DNA from: Devosia psychrophila
Lineage (GTDB): Bacteria > Pseudomonadota > Alphaproteobacteria > Rhizobiales > Devosiaceae
Direction: 5' to 3'
DNA: 64,000 nt
NCBI RefSeq assembly: GCF_000971275.1
Contig: NZ_LAPV01000134.1
Location: forward strand, 62,001 to 126,000
The translations under genes and the position numbers were made by a program. Shown one piece after another: positions 55,740 to 64,000 of this stretch. The first letter of the stretch is position 1, and every line of letters starts with the position of its first letter. The notes under the pieces were generated by a model, which saw only the letters and a list, made by a program, of their open reading frames with translations, made no database searches and had not been told where the DNA came from.

Positions 55740-56750
55740 CTAGCCGCCGAATGCCAAGGGCACATCGAACGTCCATGACGATCGATTGGCGGCGCTTGGA
55801 ATGACGGGGAAGGGGGCGGCGCGGCTGACGGTCGCGAGGCCGGCTTGATCGACTGCACCGTTGCCTGATGATCGGCCGATGCCAAGGTCGGTGACCTGGC
55901 CATTGGCGAGGACGGTGAACCGCACGACGACTTCGCCGCGTGGGCCGCTATTGCTGCGCAGGGCCCGGCGCAGCTTGCGCAGCACATCGCTGGGATATTT
56001 GGCGACTTCGGCATCGCCGCCATTTCCGGAGCCGACCTGCTGCGCGTTGCTGCCGGCAGAGGCTGCCGCGTCGGCATCGTTGGCGCCGCCATTGCCGGCG
56101 GTGCTGGGCGGTGGAGTGGCAGCCTGGCGCGGGGCTTGTTGCTGGGGTTGTGGCTTCGGCTGTGCCTTTGGATAGGTCGGCGTGCTGGTGCGCGGCCGGC
56201 TCAAGGTCTGGGGAACCGGCGCCATTTTCACGTCTTCGCTGCTAACGGGCTCAAGCGGCTCGGACGGTGTCGCAGCGACCGGCTGGCTGGTCAGGGTGCT
56301 GACGGCCGTCGAACTCAGGGCCGCAACTTCGGTTGTGGTCTCGACTGGCGTTGCCGCCTCGGGCTGCGGCTCGACCACCTCCGGCGGCGGCGGTGTTTCG
56401 GCCGGCTCGGCGGTCTCGGGCGGCAGGGGATCGACGGCGGTTTCGCTGACCGGCTGCTGGGTCTCGGGTTCTACCGCCTCAACGGCCTCGGTAATGGGCT
56501 CGACGGTTTCAGATTCGACCGGATCGAGTACCGGCGTCGATGCTACGGAGCCGGAGGACACCAGATTGGCCGTCGAATCGCTCTGCACGACTTTGGTGGC
56601 ATTGGCCGAAACCGAGGCCATGGTGACGATGCTGACGCTGACAGCTTCAGCGGCGGGCGCGTCCTCGGCCTCCGGCCAGGCAAAGCCGACCAGAGCAACG
56701 CCGAGCACTGCCGCATGCACCAATAAAGATCCTGGAAGAGCGCGACGCAT
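55740..56750 (-). CDS. tonB: TonB-type energy transducer
   Basis: A 336-residue TonB-like protein that carries proton-motive energy to outer-membrane receptors. It has one N-terminal membrane helix (LPGSLLVHAAVLGVALVGFA, residues 5-24), a long Pro/Glu/Val/Thr-rich periplasmic spacer (about 30-235) and a C-terminal TonB domain (about 250-336) with VVVRFTVLANGQVTDLGI and APFPVIP. Its ATG overlaps the exbD stop by one base. The operon context with haem genes implies it serves the haem receptor at 62.6 kb. TolA is an alternative given the repeat spacer, but the ExbB/ExbD and TonB_C features favour TonB. Confidence 0.88.
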   Translation of the reverse strand: MRRALPGSLLVHAAVLGVALVGFAWPEAEDAPAAEAVSVSIVTMASVSANATKVVQSDSTANLVSSGSVASTPVLDPVESETVEPITEAVEAVEPETQQPVSETAVDPLPPETAEPAETPPPPEVVEPQPEAATPVETTTEVAALSSTAVSTLTSQPVAATPSEPLEPVSSEDVKMAPVPQTLSRPRTSTPTYPKAQPKPQPQQQAPRQAATPPPSTAGNGGANDADAAASAGSNAQQVGSGNGGDAEVAKYPSDVLRKLRRALRSNSGPRGEVVVRFTVLANGQVTDLGIGRSSGNGAVDQAGLATVSRAAPFPVIPSAANRSSWTFDVPLAFGG

Positions 56751-57193
56751 TAGGGGCTCGACTGCCGCTCAGTGATGAGACCGATCTGGCCATATCCGGC
56801 AGCGGAAAGAGCTCCCATGACTTCCATGATGGCGCCATAGGCGGCGGTCGCGTCACCGCGCACGTAGATCCGCTCGTCGGTGCCTTTGACTGCAAGAGCC
56901 TCGACCGAGGACACCAGCGTCGGCAACGTCACCGCGTCACCATCTATGGAAATAGCGCCGTCCGGCGTCACGGTGACAGTGATTGGCTTGCGCTCGAACG
57001 GCATCGCCTGCGCCTGGGTTTGCGGCAGGTCGACCGGCACACCCATGGTCATCAGCGGCGCTGCCACCATGAACACGATCAGCAGCACCAGCATGACGTC
57101 GACCATCGGGGTGACGTTGATATCGCTGATCGCGGCCTTGCGGGCCCGGCCGCGACGCCGGCCGCCCTTGGCGCCGCCTATTGACATGGCCAT
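56750..57193 (-). CDS. exbD: Biopolymer transport protein ExbD
   Basis: A 147-residue ExbD/TolR protein. After a basic cytoplasmic stretch (GGRRRGRARKA), the single helix carries the essential Asp D32 in VTPMVDVMLVLLIVFMV, the proton-conducting residue. The remainder is a periplasmic domain (GAISIDGDAV, ERIYVRGDATAAYG). It overlaps exbB and tonB by one base each, so all three are coupled. Confidence 0.94.
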   Translation of the reverse strand: MAMSIGGAKGGRRRGRARKAAISDINVTPMVDVMLVLLIVFMVAAPLMTMGVPVDLPQTQAQAMPFERKPITVTVTPDGAISIDGDAVTLPTLVSSVEALAVKGTDERIYVRGDATAAYGAIMEVMGALSAAGYGQIGLITERQSSP

Positions 57194-57879
57194 CAGGCTT
57201 TTCCTGCGTCGAGCTGGCGTGACAACATGGCGACCAGCCGGTCGGCAAAGGCTTCAAGCCGGCCAATCAGCTTGCCGGCATCGGCGTTGAGCTTGTTGTA
57301 GGCAATCACGGCGGGGATTGCGGCAAGCAAGCCCAGCGCCGTTGCCAGCAGGGCCTCGGCAATGCCCGGTGCCACTACGGCCAAGCTAGTGTTTTCAGCT
57401 GAGGCAATGGCGGTGAAGGCATTCATGATGCCCCAAACAGTGCCAAACAGGCCGATAAAGGGACCTGCGCTGCCGATGGTCGCGAGGACGCCGAGGCGTT
57501 TTTCCAGCTCGGCACTTTGTTCGTTGACGGCGAGGTCCAGCGCAATCTCAAGCCGGCTTTGCAGCCCGCCGGAGGTCGCCGCCTGTTGGGCATGGCTTTT
57601 GTCCCATTCGTCCATGGCGGCCAAGAACACCGCGGAAAGCCCGCTGGCGTCGGTTCCGGCATAGTCGCCGCGCAGCTCGGCCAGCGGCTTGCCCGAGGCA
57701 AAGGCGCGATCGAAGGCTGCCATGTCGCGGCGGGCCTTGGCATAGGTCGAGACGCGGTTGGCAATGATCGCCCAGCACCAGATCGAGGCCAGCAGCAGGC
57801 CGATCATGATGGACTTTACGATCCAGTCGGCCTGTAGAAACAGGGCCAGCATCGAAAAGCTATGCGCGGAGGTTTCCAT
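57193..57879 (-). CDS. exbB: Biopolymer transport protein ExbB
   Basis: A 228-residue MotA/TolQ/ExbB proton-channel protein with three membrane helices (about 15-38, 130-152, 170-192). The conserved SAGPFIGLFGTVWGIMNAF is at about 134-152, and GIAEALLATALGLLAAIPAV is in the last helix. It forms a pentamer around ExbD. The long N-terminal extension of some rhizobial ExbB proteins is absent. It lies two bases after the unknown secreted gene. Confidence 0.94.
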   Translation of the reverse strand: METSAHSFSMLALFLQADWIVKSIMIGLLLASIWCWAIIANRVSTYAKARRDMAAFDRAFASGKPLAELRGDYAGTDASGLSAVFLAAMDEWDKSHAQQAATSGGLQSRLEIALDLAVNEQSAELEKRLGVLATIGSAGPFIGLFGTVWGIMNAFTAIASAENTSLAVVAPGIAEALLATALGLLAAIPAVIAYNKLNADAGKLIGRLEAFADRLVAMLSRQLDAGKA

Positions 57880-57881
57880 GC

Positions 57882-58307
57882 TTAGACGCCAAACACGATG
57901 TCGAGGCGCGTGCTGGTCTTGAGCGCATCGAGGCAGATTGTTGGAGGCGTGATCTCGCCTTCGCAGGCGCTGATGTCATTGACCAGCACGCGACCGAGGC
58001 TGTCGCATTGGAGGCCTGTGAGCTGGAACTGCAGCACCTTGGTCTTGCCGTTGCTCAGGTTTTTGAAGTCGAGCGTGACGATGCGATCGATGGCGCCCCC
58101 GGTATCGAACAGCGCCAGTTCCACCGCCGCCCGATCCAGTTGGCCGCCCAACTGGTTGGTGGCGAGAAAGCTGACGCGGCAGCCCGTTTCGGTCGATTGC
58201 AGCGCATTGAGCTCAAGCGCGAACGAGGGTGTCGCAGTTTCCTGCGCAACAACGGGCGACACGAGCATGGCGAGGCCCAGCAGGGCGGCAATGGGGCGAT
58301 TGGTCAT
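57882..58307 (-). CDS. Small secreted protein of unknown function in the haem operon
   Basis: A 141-residue protein with a signal peptide cleaved near VVA, residue 21. The mature part of about 120 residues has four cysteines (C43, C101, C115, C125), likely two disulfides, and a beta-rich pattern (FALELNAL, CRVSFLATNQLGG, KVLQFQLTGLQCDSLGRVLV). Its ATG overlaps the hmuV stop by one base and its stop is two bases from exbB, so it is firmly inside the haem/TonB operon. I do not recognise the family. A periplasmic helper for haem or TonB function is a guess. Confidence 0.7.
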   Translation of the reverse strand: MTNRPIAALLGLAMLVSPVVAQETATPSFALELNALQSTETGCRVSFLATNQLGGQLDRAAVELALFDTGGAIDRIVTLDFKNLSNGKTKVLQFQLTGLQCDSLGRVLVNDISACEGEITPPTICLDALKTSTRLDIVFGV

Positions 58308-59131
58308 CAGGCAACCTTGGTGAAATGGGCGGGCGCGCTGTGGCGACCGGCGGATTGGGGAAGTACAAAAGGCATGCCGGGGGGCGGCGTGGCGCCAACG
58401 CTGAGGCGGCAGTCGAATACCTCGGCAATGATATCGTCGGTCAGCACCTGTGCAGGCGTGCCGTATCCGGCGACCTCGCCCTCGCGCAGCGCAACGATGC
58501 TGTCGGCATACATTGCCGCGAGGTTTAGGTCGTGCAGGATGGCGATGACGCCGCCGCCGGCATCGGCAAAGCGGTGCGCCACATCCATGATCATCAACTG
58601 ATGCTTGACGTCGAGGCTGGAGACTGGCTCGTCGAGGAACAGGTAGCGCGGCGCGCCGTCGAGAACCGGGGTCCAGACTTGGCAGAGCACCCGCGCCAGT
58701 TGCACGCGCTGCTGCTCACCGCCTGAAATCTCGCCATAATAGCGTCCGCCGAAACCGGCGAGATCGACAGCGGCAAGCGCCATTTCGGGCAGCCGCTTGT
58801 TCATGCTCAGCGGCACGCCGGAGCGGCCGGCGGTCAAGCCCATGGCGACCACTTCGTAGACCGTGAAGGGGAATGGCAGGCTGCTGGATTGCGGCAGTAC
58901 GGCGCGCAGGGCGGCGGCCTCGATGGGTGTCATCGTGGTCAGGTCGCGGCCGTTGATGCTGACGCTGCCGGTATAGGCATTGTCGCGGCAGATCGCCTTC
59001 ATCAGCGTCGATTTGCCCGAGCCGTTGGGACCGATGACTGCCGTGATGGCACCCGCCGCCGCCGAGAAGGAGACGTCGTGCAGAATGCGGCGATTGCTCA
59101 GGCTGACCGAAAGTTCGCTAACCTCAATCAT
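58307..59131 (-). CDS. hmuV: Haem ABC transporter ATP-binding protein
   Basis: The ATPase of the haem importer, with 274 residues from ATG 59131. Walker A GPNGSGKST is at 34-42, the signature ISGGEQQRVQLARV at about 140, and Walker B in RYLFLDEPVSSLDVKHQL; the H-loop His is in AILHDLNLAAMYAD. The closely spaced layout and the insert PVLDGAPR before Walker B fit HmuV/HemV. It follows hmuU by four bases. Confidence 0.94.
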   Translation of the reverse strand: MIEVSELSVSLSNRRILHDVSFSAAAGAITAVIGPNGSGKSTLMKAICRDNAYTGSVSINGRDLTTMTPIEAAALRAVLPQSSSLPFPFTVYEVVAMGLTAGRSGVPLSMNKRLPEMALAAVDLAGFGGRYYGEISGGEQQRVQLARVLCQVWTPVLDGAPRYLFLDEPVSSLDVKHQLMIMDVAHRFADAGGGVIAILHDLNLAAMYADSIVALREGEVAGYGTPAQVLTDDIIAEVFDCRLSVGATPPPGMPFVLPQSAGRHSAPAHFTKVA

Positions 59132-59135
59132 GACT

Positions 59136-60239
59136 TCACCACGCAAAGGCCGCGCGCTTGCGCAGCAGGATCCAGAGAAAAAACGGGCCGCCGAACGCCG
59201 CGGTGATGATGCCGATGGGCAGCTCGGCCGGCGCCACGATCAACCGGCTGATCGCATCGGCCATCAGCAGGAAGGAGGCGCCCAGCAGGGCAGTCGCCGG
59301 CAGCAGGTAACGATGGTTTGGCCCGATGATCAGGCGCAGCAGATGCGGCACGACGATGCCGACAAAGCCGATGCCGCCGCTGACAGCCACCGAGGCGCCG
59401 GTGGCGCCGGCCACGGCCACGATGGTCAGCAGCTTGAACCGTTGCACCGGCACGCCGAGATGCGCGGCGGTCGCTTCACCCAGGGTGAGGGCATTGAGCC
59501 CGTTGGCCAGAAAGCCGGCGGCAATCAGCGAGGCGATAATGATCGGGCCGGATGCCGCCATCTTGGTCCAGTTTGCGCCCGAAAGAGAGCCCAAGCTCCA
59601 GAATGTCAGGTCGCGCAACTGGCTGTCGGTCGCCACATAAACCAGCACGCCGGTAACCGCGCCGGCAAGGGCTGCAATGGCGATGCCGGCCAGCAGCATG
59701 GTGGCGATAGCGGTCTGCCCGCTGCGCGTGGCGACACGATAGAGCAGGAAGGTCGTGATCAGCCCGCCGGCAAACGAGGCGATCTGCAGGGTGTAAATGC
59801 CCAGCAGCGCCGTCACTGGAGCCAGCATGGTGGTGCCGAGAACAATGATGCTGACCGCGCCGAGGCCCGCACCAGCCGACACGCCAACGAGACCGGGATC
59901 GGCGAGGGGATTGCGGAACAGGCCCTGCATCAGCAGGCCGGAAACCGCTAGCGCGGCGCCGACCAGCACGCCAAGCAGCATGCGTGGCAGGCGGATATTG
60001 TAGATCACCGCATGGTCGCGCAGTGCCTGCTCGGCATGGTCGGGCACGGCGCCAAACCAGCCGGCGACGATGGTCCATGCCGAGGCGCCAGATGCTCCGG
60101 TGGTCATCGACACAGCCATCATGATCAGCAGCAGCACGGACAGGACGACGATGGCGAGGCGCCCCAGATTGCTGCGATCACCCGCAGCCAGATCGGCCGA
60201 CGCGCTTTTGTGCTCGAGCATGGTCACTACACTCGCCAT
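59136..60239 (-). CDS. hmuU: Haem ABC transporter permease
   Basis: A 367-residue FecCD/BtuC-type permease with about ten membrane helices. Visible family blocks are RLPRMLLGVLVGAALAVSGL, GLFRNPLADPGLVGVSAGA and GGIGFVGIVVPHLLRLIIGP, the last containing the ATPase-contacting loop. The first 25 residues are polar and longer than usual, so a shorter start is possible. It follows hmuT by 11 bases. Confidence 0.94.
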   Translation of the reverse strand: MASVVTMLEHKSASADLAAGDRSNLGRLAIVVLSVLLLIMMAVSMTTGASGASAWTIVAGWFGAVPDHAEQALRDHAVIYNIRLPRMLLGVLVGAALAVSGLLMQGLFRNPLADPGLVGVSAGAGLGAVSIIVLGTTMLAPVTALLGIYTLQIASFAGGLITTFLLYRVATRSGQTAIATMLLAGIAIAALAGAVTGVLVYVATDSQLRDLTFWSLGSLSGANWTKMAASGPIIIASLIAAGFLANGLNALTLGEATAAHLGVPVQRFKLLTIVAVAGATGASVAVSGGIGFVGIVVPHLLRLIIGPNHRYLLPATALLGASFLLMADAISRLIVAPAELPIGIITAAFGGPFFLWILLRKRAAFAW

Positions 60240-60250
60240 CGTCGCGTTCC

Positions 60251-61129
60251 TTAGTTTGCGCCGTACAGCAGGTCGGCGACTTCGCCAGCAGCGGCCGCCG
60301 TGCGCGGGCCAAAGCCCAGCAGGTAAGCGCCCTCGATGCGGTAAAACGCATCGTTCTGGCCGGCGGGGGTCAGTGCGATGGCCGGATTCGCCTTGAGATC
60401 GGCATCGCTGGCGCCGTGGTCGCCGCCGCGATCCATCATCAGGATGACGTCGGGAGCGGCGTCGATGATGGCTTCCTCGGTCAGCGCCTTGTAGCCGGCG
60501 TATTCGTCGATGGCATTGACCCCACCGGCCAGAGCGATGATGCCGTCGGCAGCGGTGCCCGTGCCGGAAGCCTGGATCTTGCCGCCTTCGGCCGACAGGA
60601 TGAACAGCACGCGCTTGGGCTCGGTTACGGTATCAGTGCGGGCTGCCAGATCGGCAAACTGCTGCTCGGTTTCGAGCGCCAGAGCTTCGGCCTTGTCGGC
60701 GACACCGAGGGCCTGGCCCACGGCCCGAATTTTTTCCACCACGCCTGCAGCGGAATAGCTCTCGGGCACGGTCTGGTACTCGACACCGGCATGGCTGAGA
60801 ACTTCCAATGCCTCGGGCGGACCGCTGCCTTCGATGACCAGCAATGCCGACGGGCTGACTGACAGCACGCCCTCGGGCGCCAGCTGGCGCATGTAGCCGA
60901 CATCGGGAAGCTTCATGACAGCCTCGGGGTAGAGCGCTGTCTGGTCACGCGCGACCAGCTTGCCCTCTTCGCCGAGCGCAAAGATGATTTCAGTGATCGA
61001 GCCACCGATCGACACCAGGCGCGATGTGTCTGCGAACGGCTTGAGCTCCTGCGCCATGGCGCTCGACAGGCCAAGTGACAGCGTCAGCAGAGCCACGCCA
61101 GCGAGGCGACGGGAATTGAAAACGTACAT
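60251..61129 (-). CDS. hmuT: Haem ABC transporter periplasmic binding protein
   Basis: A 292-residue class III binding protein that hands haem to HmuUV. A signal peptide (about 1-25, SSAMA cleavage) precedes two lobes joined by a long helix. RLVSIGGSITEIIFALGEEG, YPEAVMKLPDVGYMRQLAPE and ADGIIALAGGVNAI are characteristic. ATG 61129 was chosen; the frame stays open upstream into hmuS. It lies seven bases after hmuS. Confidence 0.94.
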   Translation of the reverse strand: MYVFNSRRLAGVALLTLSLGLSSAMAQELKPFADTSRLVSIGGSITEIIFALGEEGKLVARDQTALYPEAVMKLPDVGYMRQLAPEGVLSVSPSALLVIEGSGPPEALEVLSHAGVEYQTVPESYSAAGVVEKIRAVGQALGVADKAEALALETEQQFADLAARTDTVTEPKRVLFILSAEGGKIQASGTGTAADGIIALAGGVNAIDEYAGYKALTEEAIIDAAPDVILMMDRGGDHGASDADLKANPAIALTPAGQNDAFYRIEGAYLLGFGPRTAAAAGEVADLLYGAN

Positions 61130-61136
61130 GGTGACC

Positions 61137-62192
61137 TCAGGCCGCGTTGGATTGGTTGTGCAACGGAAGCTGCTCGACGGCGGTGCGCCAACCGGCGCGC
61201 TCATCGTTGCCCTCTTGGCGCTTGCCGAAGAACTGGATGATCAGCTCGCGATTGCCGTCATAGACTTCCACTGAGGTGATGTGACCGTCGCTGGTCGGCT
61301 TGCGCACGGCCCACACCGCAGCAATATGATCGAGCCGCAAGTGCAGGTGGAAGGTGTCATCCATCACGTTGAGCCAAGGGCCCATCGGCTTGATATTGGT
61401 GATCGGGCCGGCGTGAATCTGGATGCAGCCGTGATTGCCGACAAACGCCATGATCGGCAGGTCGGTGCCCGCTACGGCGGTGAACATCTGCTCCACAGCG
61501 GTCGAGTCAAGCTGCCAAGCGAAGTCTTCGCCGACCATTTCAAGCGCGTTGAGGCGGTGCAGGTTGAGCTTCTTCAGCATGCCGAAAAACTGGTGCGTGT
61601 CTGTCAGCGCCTGCCACTGCTCGCGGAGGCTGGCGACGTCGGCCGGCTCGCCCAAGCCGGGAACTGCGAACCGCGGCGTGGTGACGATGGTGTCAGTCTG
61701 TTCGGCGTGGCGGAGGTTGGTCACCAGAGCCGACCAGGCTTCGAGATTGGTCGCAGGACGCGCGTGCACCTTGTGTACGGCCTGGCCCTGCGCATCGAAA
61801 AACTGCAGCGAGCGGCGCACGGCGCCATCTTCGCCAGTCTTTTCCACAGCAAAACCAAAGGCCCACTTCGATGGGAAAACGCGCAGGTCGATCTGCTCGC
61901 CCAGCACCATTGATGCCATCGGGCCGATGACGACCTTTTCATAAGGGCCAATCTTTTCGTGCACGGCGCTTTCGTTGCGGGTCAGCGCCATGATCTCGCC
62001 GACAGCGCTCAATCCGTTGAGCAGCAGACCGACGTCCGGCTTCAGGAAAATGGCCGTGCGACCCACTTCGGCGGCCACGAGATGGGCTTCCGAGATGGCG
62101 TGAATGCGGGCGAAATCGCGTTCCCGCATCTCGGGATGCAGGGCACGCAGGTTGCGGATATCTTCAGCGGTCTTGGCTGCGGTTTCGGTCAA
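61137..62192 (-). CDS. hmuS: Haem-degrading / haem-carrier protein HmuS
   Basis: A 351-residue cytosolic protein of the HemS/ChuS family, built from two similar halves (about 25-175 and 195-345) that handle and degrade imported haem. Recognisable segments are RNLRALHPEMRERDFARIHA, VMALTRNESAVHEKIGPYEKV-type (with ALTRNESAVHEKIG visible), FFGMLKKLNLHRLNALEMVG and NVMDDTFHLHLRLDHIAAVW. TTG at 62192 is the likely start, with AGGG eight bases upstream. It follows hemP by nine bases. Confidence 0.92.
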   Translation of the reverse strand: MTETAAKTAEDIRNLRALHPEMRERDFARIHAISEAHLVAAEVGRTAIFLKPDVGLLLNGLSAVGEIMALTRNESAVHEKIGPYEKVVIGPMASMVLGEQIDLRVFPSKWAFGFAVEKTGEDGAVRRSLQFFDAQGQAVHKVHARPATNLEAWSALVTNLRHAEQTDTIVTTPRFAVPGLGEPADVASLREQWQALTDTHQFFGMLKKLNLHRLNALEMVGEDFAWQLDSTAVEQMFTAVAGTDLPIMAFVGNHGCIQIHAGPITNIKPMGPWLNVMDDTFHLHLRLDHIAAVWAVRKPTSDGHITSVEVYDGNRELIIQFFGKRQEGNDERAGWRTAVEQLPLHNQSNAA

Positions 62193-62201
62193 TTGGGAAC
62201 C

Positions 62202-62369
62202 CTATTTGGTCAGAATGAGCTTGTCTTGGCGGGTGACCCGCAGGCGGTACTGTTCGCCGTTGTGCAGGATGAGAACTTCGGTCTGTCCGTCGAAAAGTTC
62301 AGTGCTCGCAATAGTTTTGCGGTCACCATCAGTGCGCTCGGGACGCGAAGGCTCTTCGGCAACGGGCAT
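62202..62369 (-). CDS. hemP: Haemin uptake protein HemP/HmuP
   Basis: A 55-residue HemP-family protein (core TIASTELFDGQTEVLILHNG, ending YRLRVTRQDKLILTK), typical first gene of haem operons. In rhizobia the homologue HmuP is needed to activate the haem receptor gene. ATG 62369 with AAGGA six bases upstream was chosen over longer frames. One copy of the TGATCTAAAA motif abuts its ribosome site. Confidence 0.92.
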   Translation of the reverse strand: MPVAEEPSRPERTDGDRKTIASTELFDGQTEVLILHNGEQYRLRVTRQDKLILTK

Positions 62370-62378
62370 AAATAATCC

Positions 62379-62488
62379 TTTTAGATCATACTCATAGAGG
62401 GCAGTTTTCAGCCTGCGTCCGGAATGCATATAACTTGACTTCCATAACCAGGTTATTTACTCAGCGCAATAGGTGATCTAAAATGTCA
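62379..62488. promoter_or_regulatory. Shared haem-locus control region with inverted TGATCTAAAA motifs
   Basis: The divergent gap between hemP and the receptor contains TTTTAGATCA (62379-62388) and its exact reverse complement TGATCTAAAA (62474-62483), each reading toward its own gene. The right copy sits in TGATCTAAAATGTCA (62474-62488), which fits TGA-N9-TCA, the form reported for RirA iron-responsive operators in Hyphomicrobiales. Iron control is inferred. Confidence 0.5.
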
Positions 62489-62562
62489 TGTTTCAGGCGC
62501 TATTTACAGCAAGCCAGCCATCCGCCAGCCAGCAGCTAAAAACAAAGAAACTGGAGTTTAAA

Positions 62563-64000
62563 ATGGGGCTGGTACGGTCACGCGCTGTCACACTGATGTG
62601 CGGCGTTGCGCTAGGAGCGATTGCGTTGCAGGGGGCTGCAGCGCAATCCAAGGTGAACACAAAGAATGTGACGCTGCTGGAGCGTCTGGTGATCGGTGCA
62701 GGTGCGCCCAAGGTGGCTATCGATACGCCGCAAGCTGTGACCGTTGTCAGCCAGGGAGACATCGATCAGAAGCAGGCATCCAGCACCGGCGAAATCTTCG
62801 ACGACATTCCCGGCGTGACCATGGTCGGCTCCGAGCGCGTCCTTGGCGAATCCTTCAACATCCGCGGTATCGGCGCAGCTGAAACCTCCGGCGACGAAGC
62901 CCGCATCGCGATCACCGTCGATGGTGCCAAGAAGTTCTATGAACAGTACCGCATGGGCTCGTTCTTCTCGGACCCGGAGCTGTACAAGCAGGTCGAGGTG
63001 CTGCGTGGACCCGCGTCGTCCACCCTGTACGGGGCTGGCGCCATGGCTGGCGTCATCAACTTTACTACCAAAGATGCTTCCGATTTCATTCGCGAAGGCC
63101 AGACCGGCGCGATCCGCGTCAAGGGCAGCTACAACTCCAACGGCAATGGCACGCTGATTTCAGCGATCGTTGCGCACCAGATCAACGAGACCTTCGAGAT
63201 TCTTGCGACTGGCAACCTGCGCCAGTCCGCTGTCCAGACGCTGGCGGGCGGCGGCACGTTGCCGGGCTCCGAATTTGCGGCCTGGTCGGGCCTTGTCAAG
63301 GGGACCATGCATCTTGACGACGAGCAGGTGGTGCGCCTGTCGTACCAGCAGTGGAGCACCGATGCGAAAAAGCAGGACTATGCACAGACCGGCACAGTGT
63401 CTGATTTCGGGAAGATCGATCGCGCCGTGACCGACAAGACGGCCCTGCTGAGCTACGAAAATCCTGCCATCGAGAATCCTATGCTTGATCTCAATGTCCA
63501 GCTTTCCTATTCCGACACTACCGTTGCCCAGCGCAATCCGACTGTCCCGGTCGGCTCCATCGGCGCTGCCGACTATGGTTACGGCACGACACAGTTCAAT
63601 GCGCAGAACACCTCGGAGTTTGGCGGCGAAGGCTGGGAGAATTTCCTGACCTATGGCGTGCAGGCGAGCTATCAGGTTCGAACCGCAGCACCGGTCGGCG
63701 GCGGCGTCATCACCACCCATCCTGAAGGTACCTCGACCAATGTCGGCGTCTTCGCGCAGTCCGAACACACGATCAATGACGCATTGACCGTCACGGCCGG
63801 CGCCCGCGTCGACTATTCCAACCTGGTGCCCGGCGCGGCCCTAGTGACCACTACGCCAAATAGCCAATGGGCTTTCTCGCCCAAGCTGGCCGCCATCTGC
63901 GCGTTCAATGACAGTCTCAATGTGTTCGGCTCGGTCGCTCACACTGAGCGCATGCCCACTCTGGACGAAATGTTCCAGTACTCGGGCACACGGACGGCCA
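62563..64000 (+). CDS. TonB-dependent haem/haemoglobin-type receptor (3' end beyond window)
   Basis: An outer-membrane receptor, 479 residues visible, frame open to the window end. Signal peptide to about residue 27 (QGAAA-QSK), a TonB-box-like TLLERLVIGA at about 38-47, then the plug domain (DTPQAVTVVSQGDI, IFDDIPGVTM, ESFNIRGIG, VEVLRGPASSTLYGAGAMAG), then the beginning of the beta-barrel. ERMPTLDEMFQYSG near the window end is typical of haem receptors. GGAG lies six bases before the ATG. It is divergent from hemP-hmuSTUV. HmuR/BhuR-like function is likely. Confidence 0.93.
   Translation, partial: MGLVRSRAVTLMCGVALGAIALQGAAAQSKVNTKNVTLLERLVIGAGAPKVAIDTPQAVTVVSQGDIDQKQASSTGEIFDDIPGVTMVGSERVLGESFNIRGIGAAETSGDEARIAITVDGAKKFYEQYRMGSFFSDPELYKQVEVLRGPASSTLYGAGAMAGVINFTTKDASDFIREGQTGAIRVKGSYNSNGNGTLISAIVAHQINETFEILATGNLRQSAVQTLAGGGTLPGSEFAAWSGLVKGTMHLDDEQVVRLSYQQWSTDAKKQDYAQTGTVSDFGKIDRAVTDKTALLSYENPAIENPMLDLNVQLSYSDTTVAQRNPTVPVGSIGAADYGYGTTQFNAQNTSEFGGEGWENFLTYGVQASYQVRTAAPVGGGVITTHPEGTSTNVGVFAQSEHTINDALTVTAGARVDYSNLVPGAALVTTTPNSQWAFSPKLAAICAFNDSLNVFGSVAHTERMPTLDEMFQYSGTRTA

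Overview
The window looks like a chromosomal segment of a GC-rich alphaproteobacterium of the order Hyphomicrobiales, plausibly Devosia or a close relative (inference). Pointers are the betI-betC-betB-betA plus choXWV arrangement, an IalB-family protein, the hemP/hmuSTUV haem operon linked to tonB-exbBD, the recG / sdhE-mfd neighbourhood, and ATGA start-stop couplings. I see no phage genes, insertion sequences, CRISPR arrays or rRNA. Coding density is high, and no stretch longer than about 300 bases lacks a gene.

1-9.5 kb holds housekeeping genes: the end of gyrA, coaD, two cyclophilin-type prolyl isomerases (one exported, one cytosolic), a YdcZ-like transporter, queA and tgt (queuosine), pgi and map, plus two small membrane proteins of unknown role. 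9.7-12.5 kb is a MarR regulator divergent from a membrane-fusion protein / DUF2955 pair, probably an efflux or export system; the fusion-protein gene carries a one-base frameshift.

13-39.8 kb is the main accessory block: one nearly uninterrupted island for taking up choline and converting it to glycine. betC/betA/betB make glycine betaine from choline-O-sulfate and choline under BetI, and choXWV imports choline. gbcA/gbcB, a Rieske oxygenase and its reductase, remove the first methyl group. A large FAD/GcvT-type dehydrogenase fed into its own ETF (etfBA) and ETF-ubiquinone oxidoreductase probably removes the second. Heterotetrameric sarcosine oxidase (soxBDAG) removes the third, and purU handles formyl-tetrahydrofolate. 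Two GlxA/GbdR-like AraC regulators sit in the island. A BetI-type palindrome and a two-part motif shared by the soxB and etfB promoters suggest how it is controlled.

40-55.6 kb returns to core functions: tRNA-Lys, an anchored coiled-coil protein, glmU-glmS (UDP-GlcNAc), recG, a REP-like repeat pair, sdhE-mfd, an IalB-family protein, a UbiH-type hydroxylase, two half-size YeeE/YedE proteins, terC, a quinone oxidoreductase and tRNA-Ser.

55.7-64 kb is a haem-uptake locus. hemP-hmuS-hmuT-hmuU-hmuV, a small secreted protein of unknown function, and exbB-exbD-tonB run leftward as one operon. A TonB-dependent haem-type receptor runs rightward and leaves the window. Their shared control region carries two inverted copies of a 10-base motif, one lying inside a TGA-N9-TCA element of the kind described for RirA.
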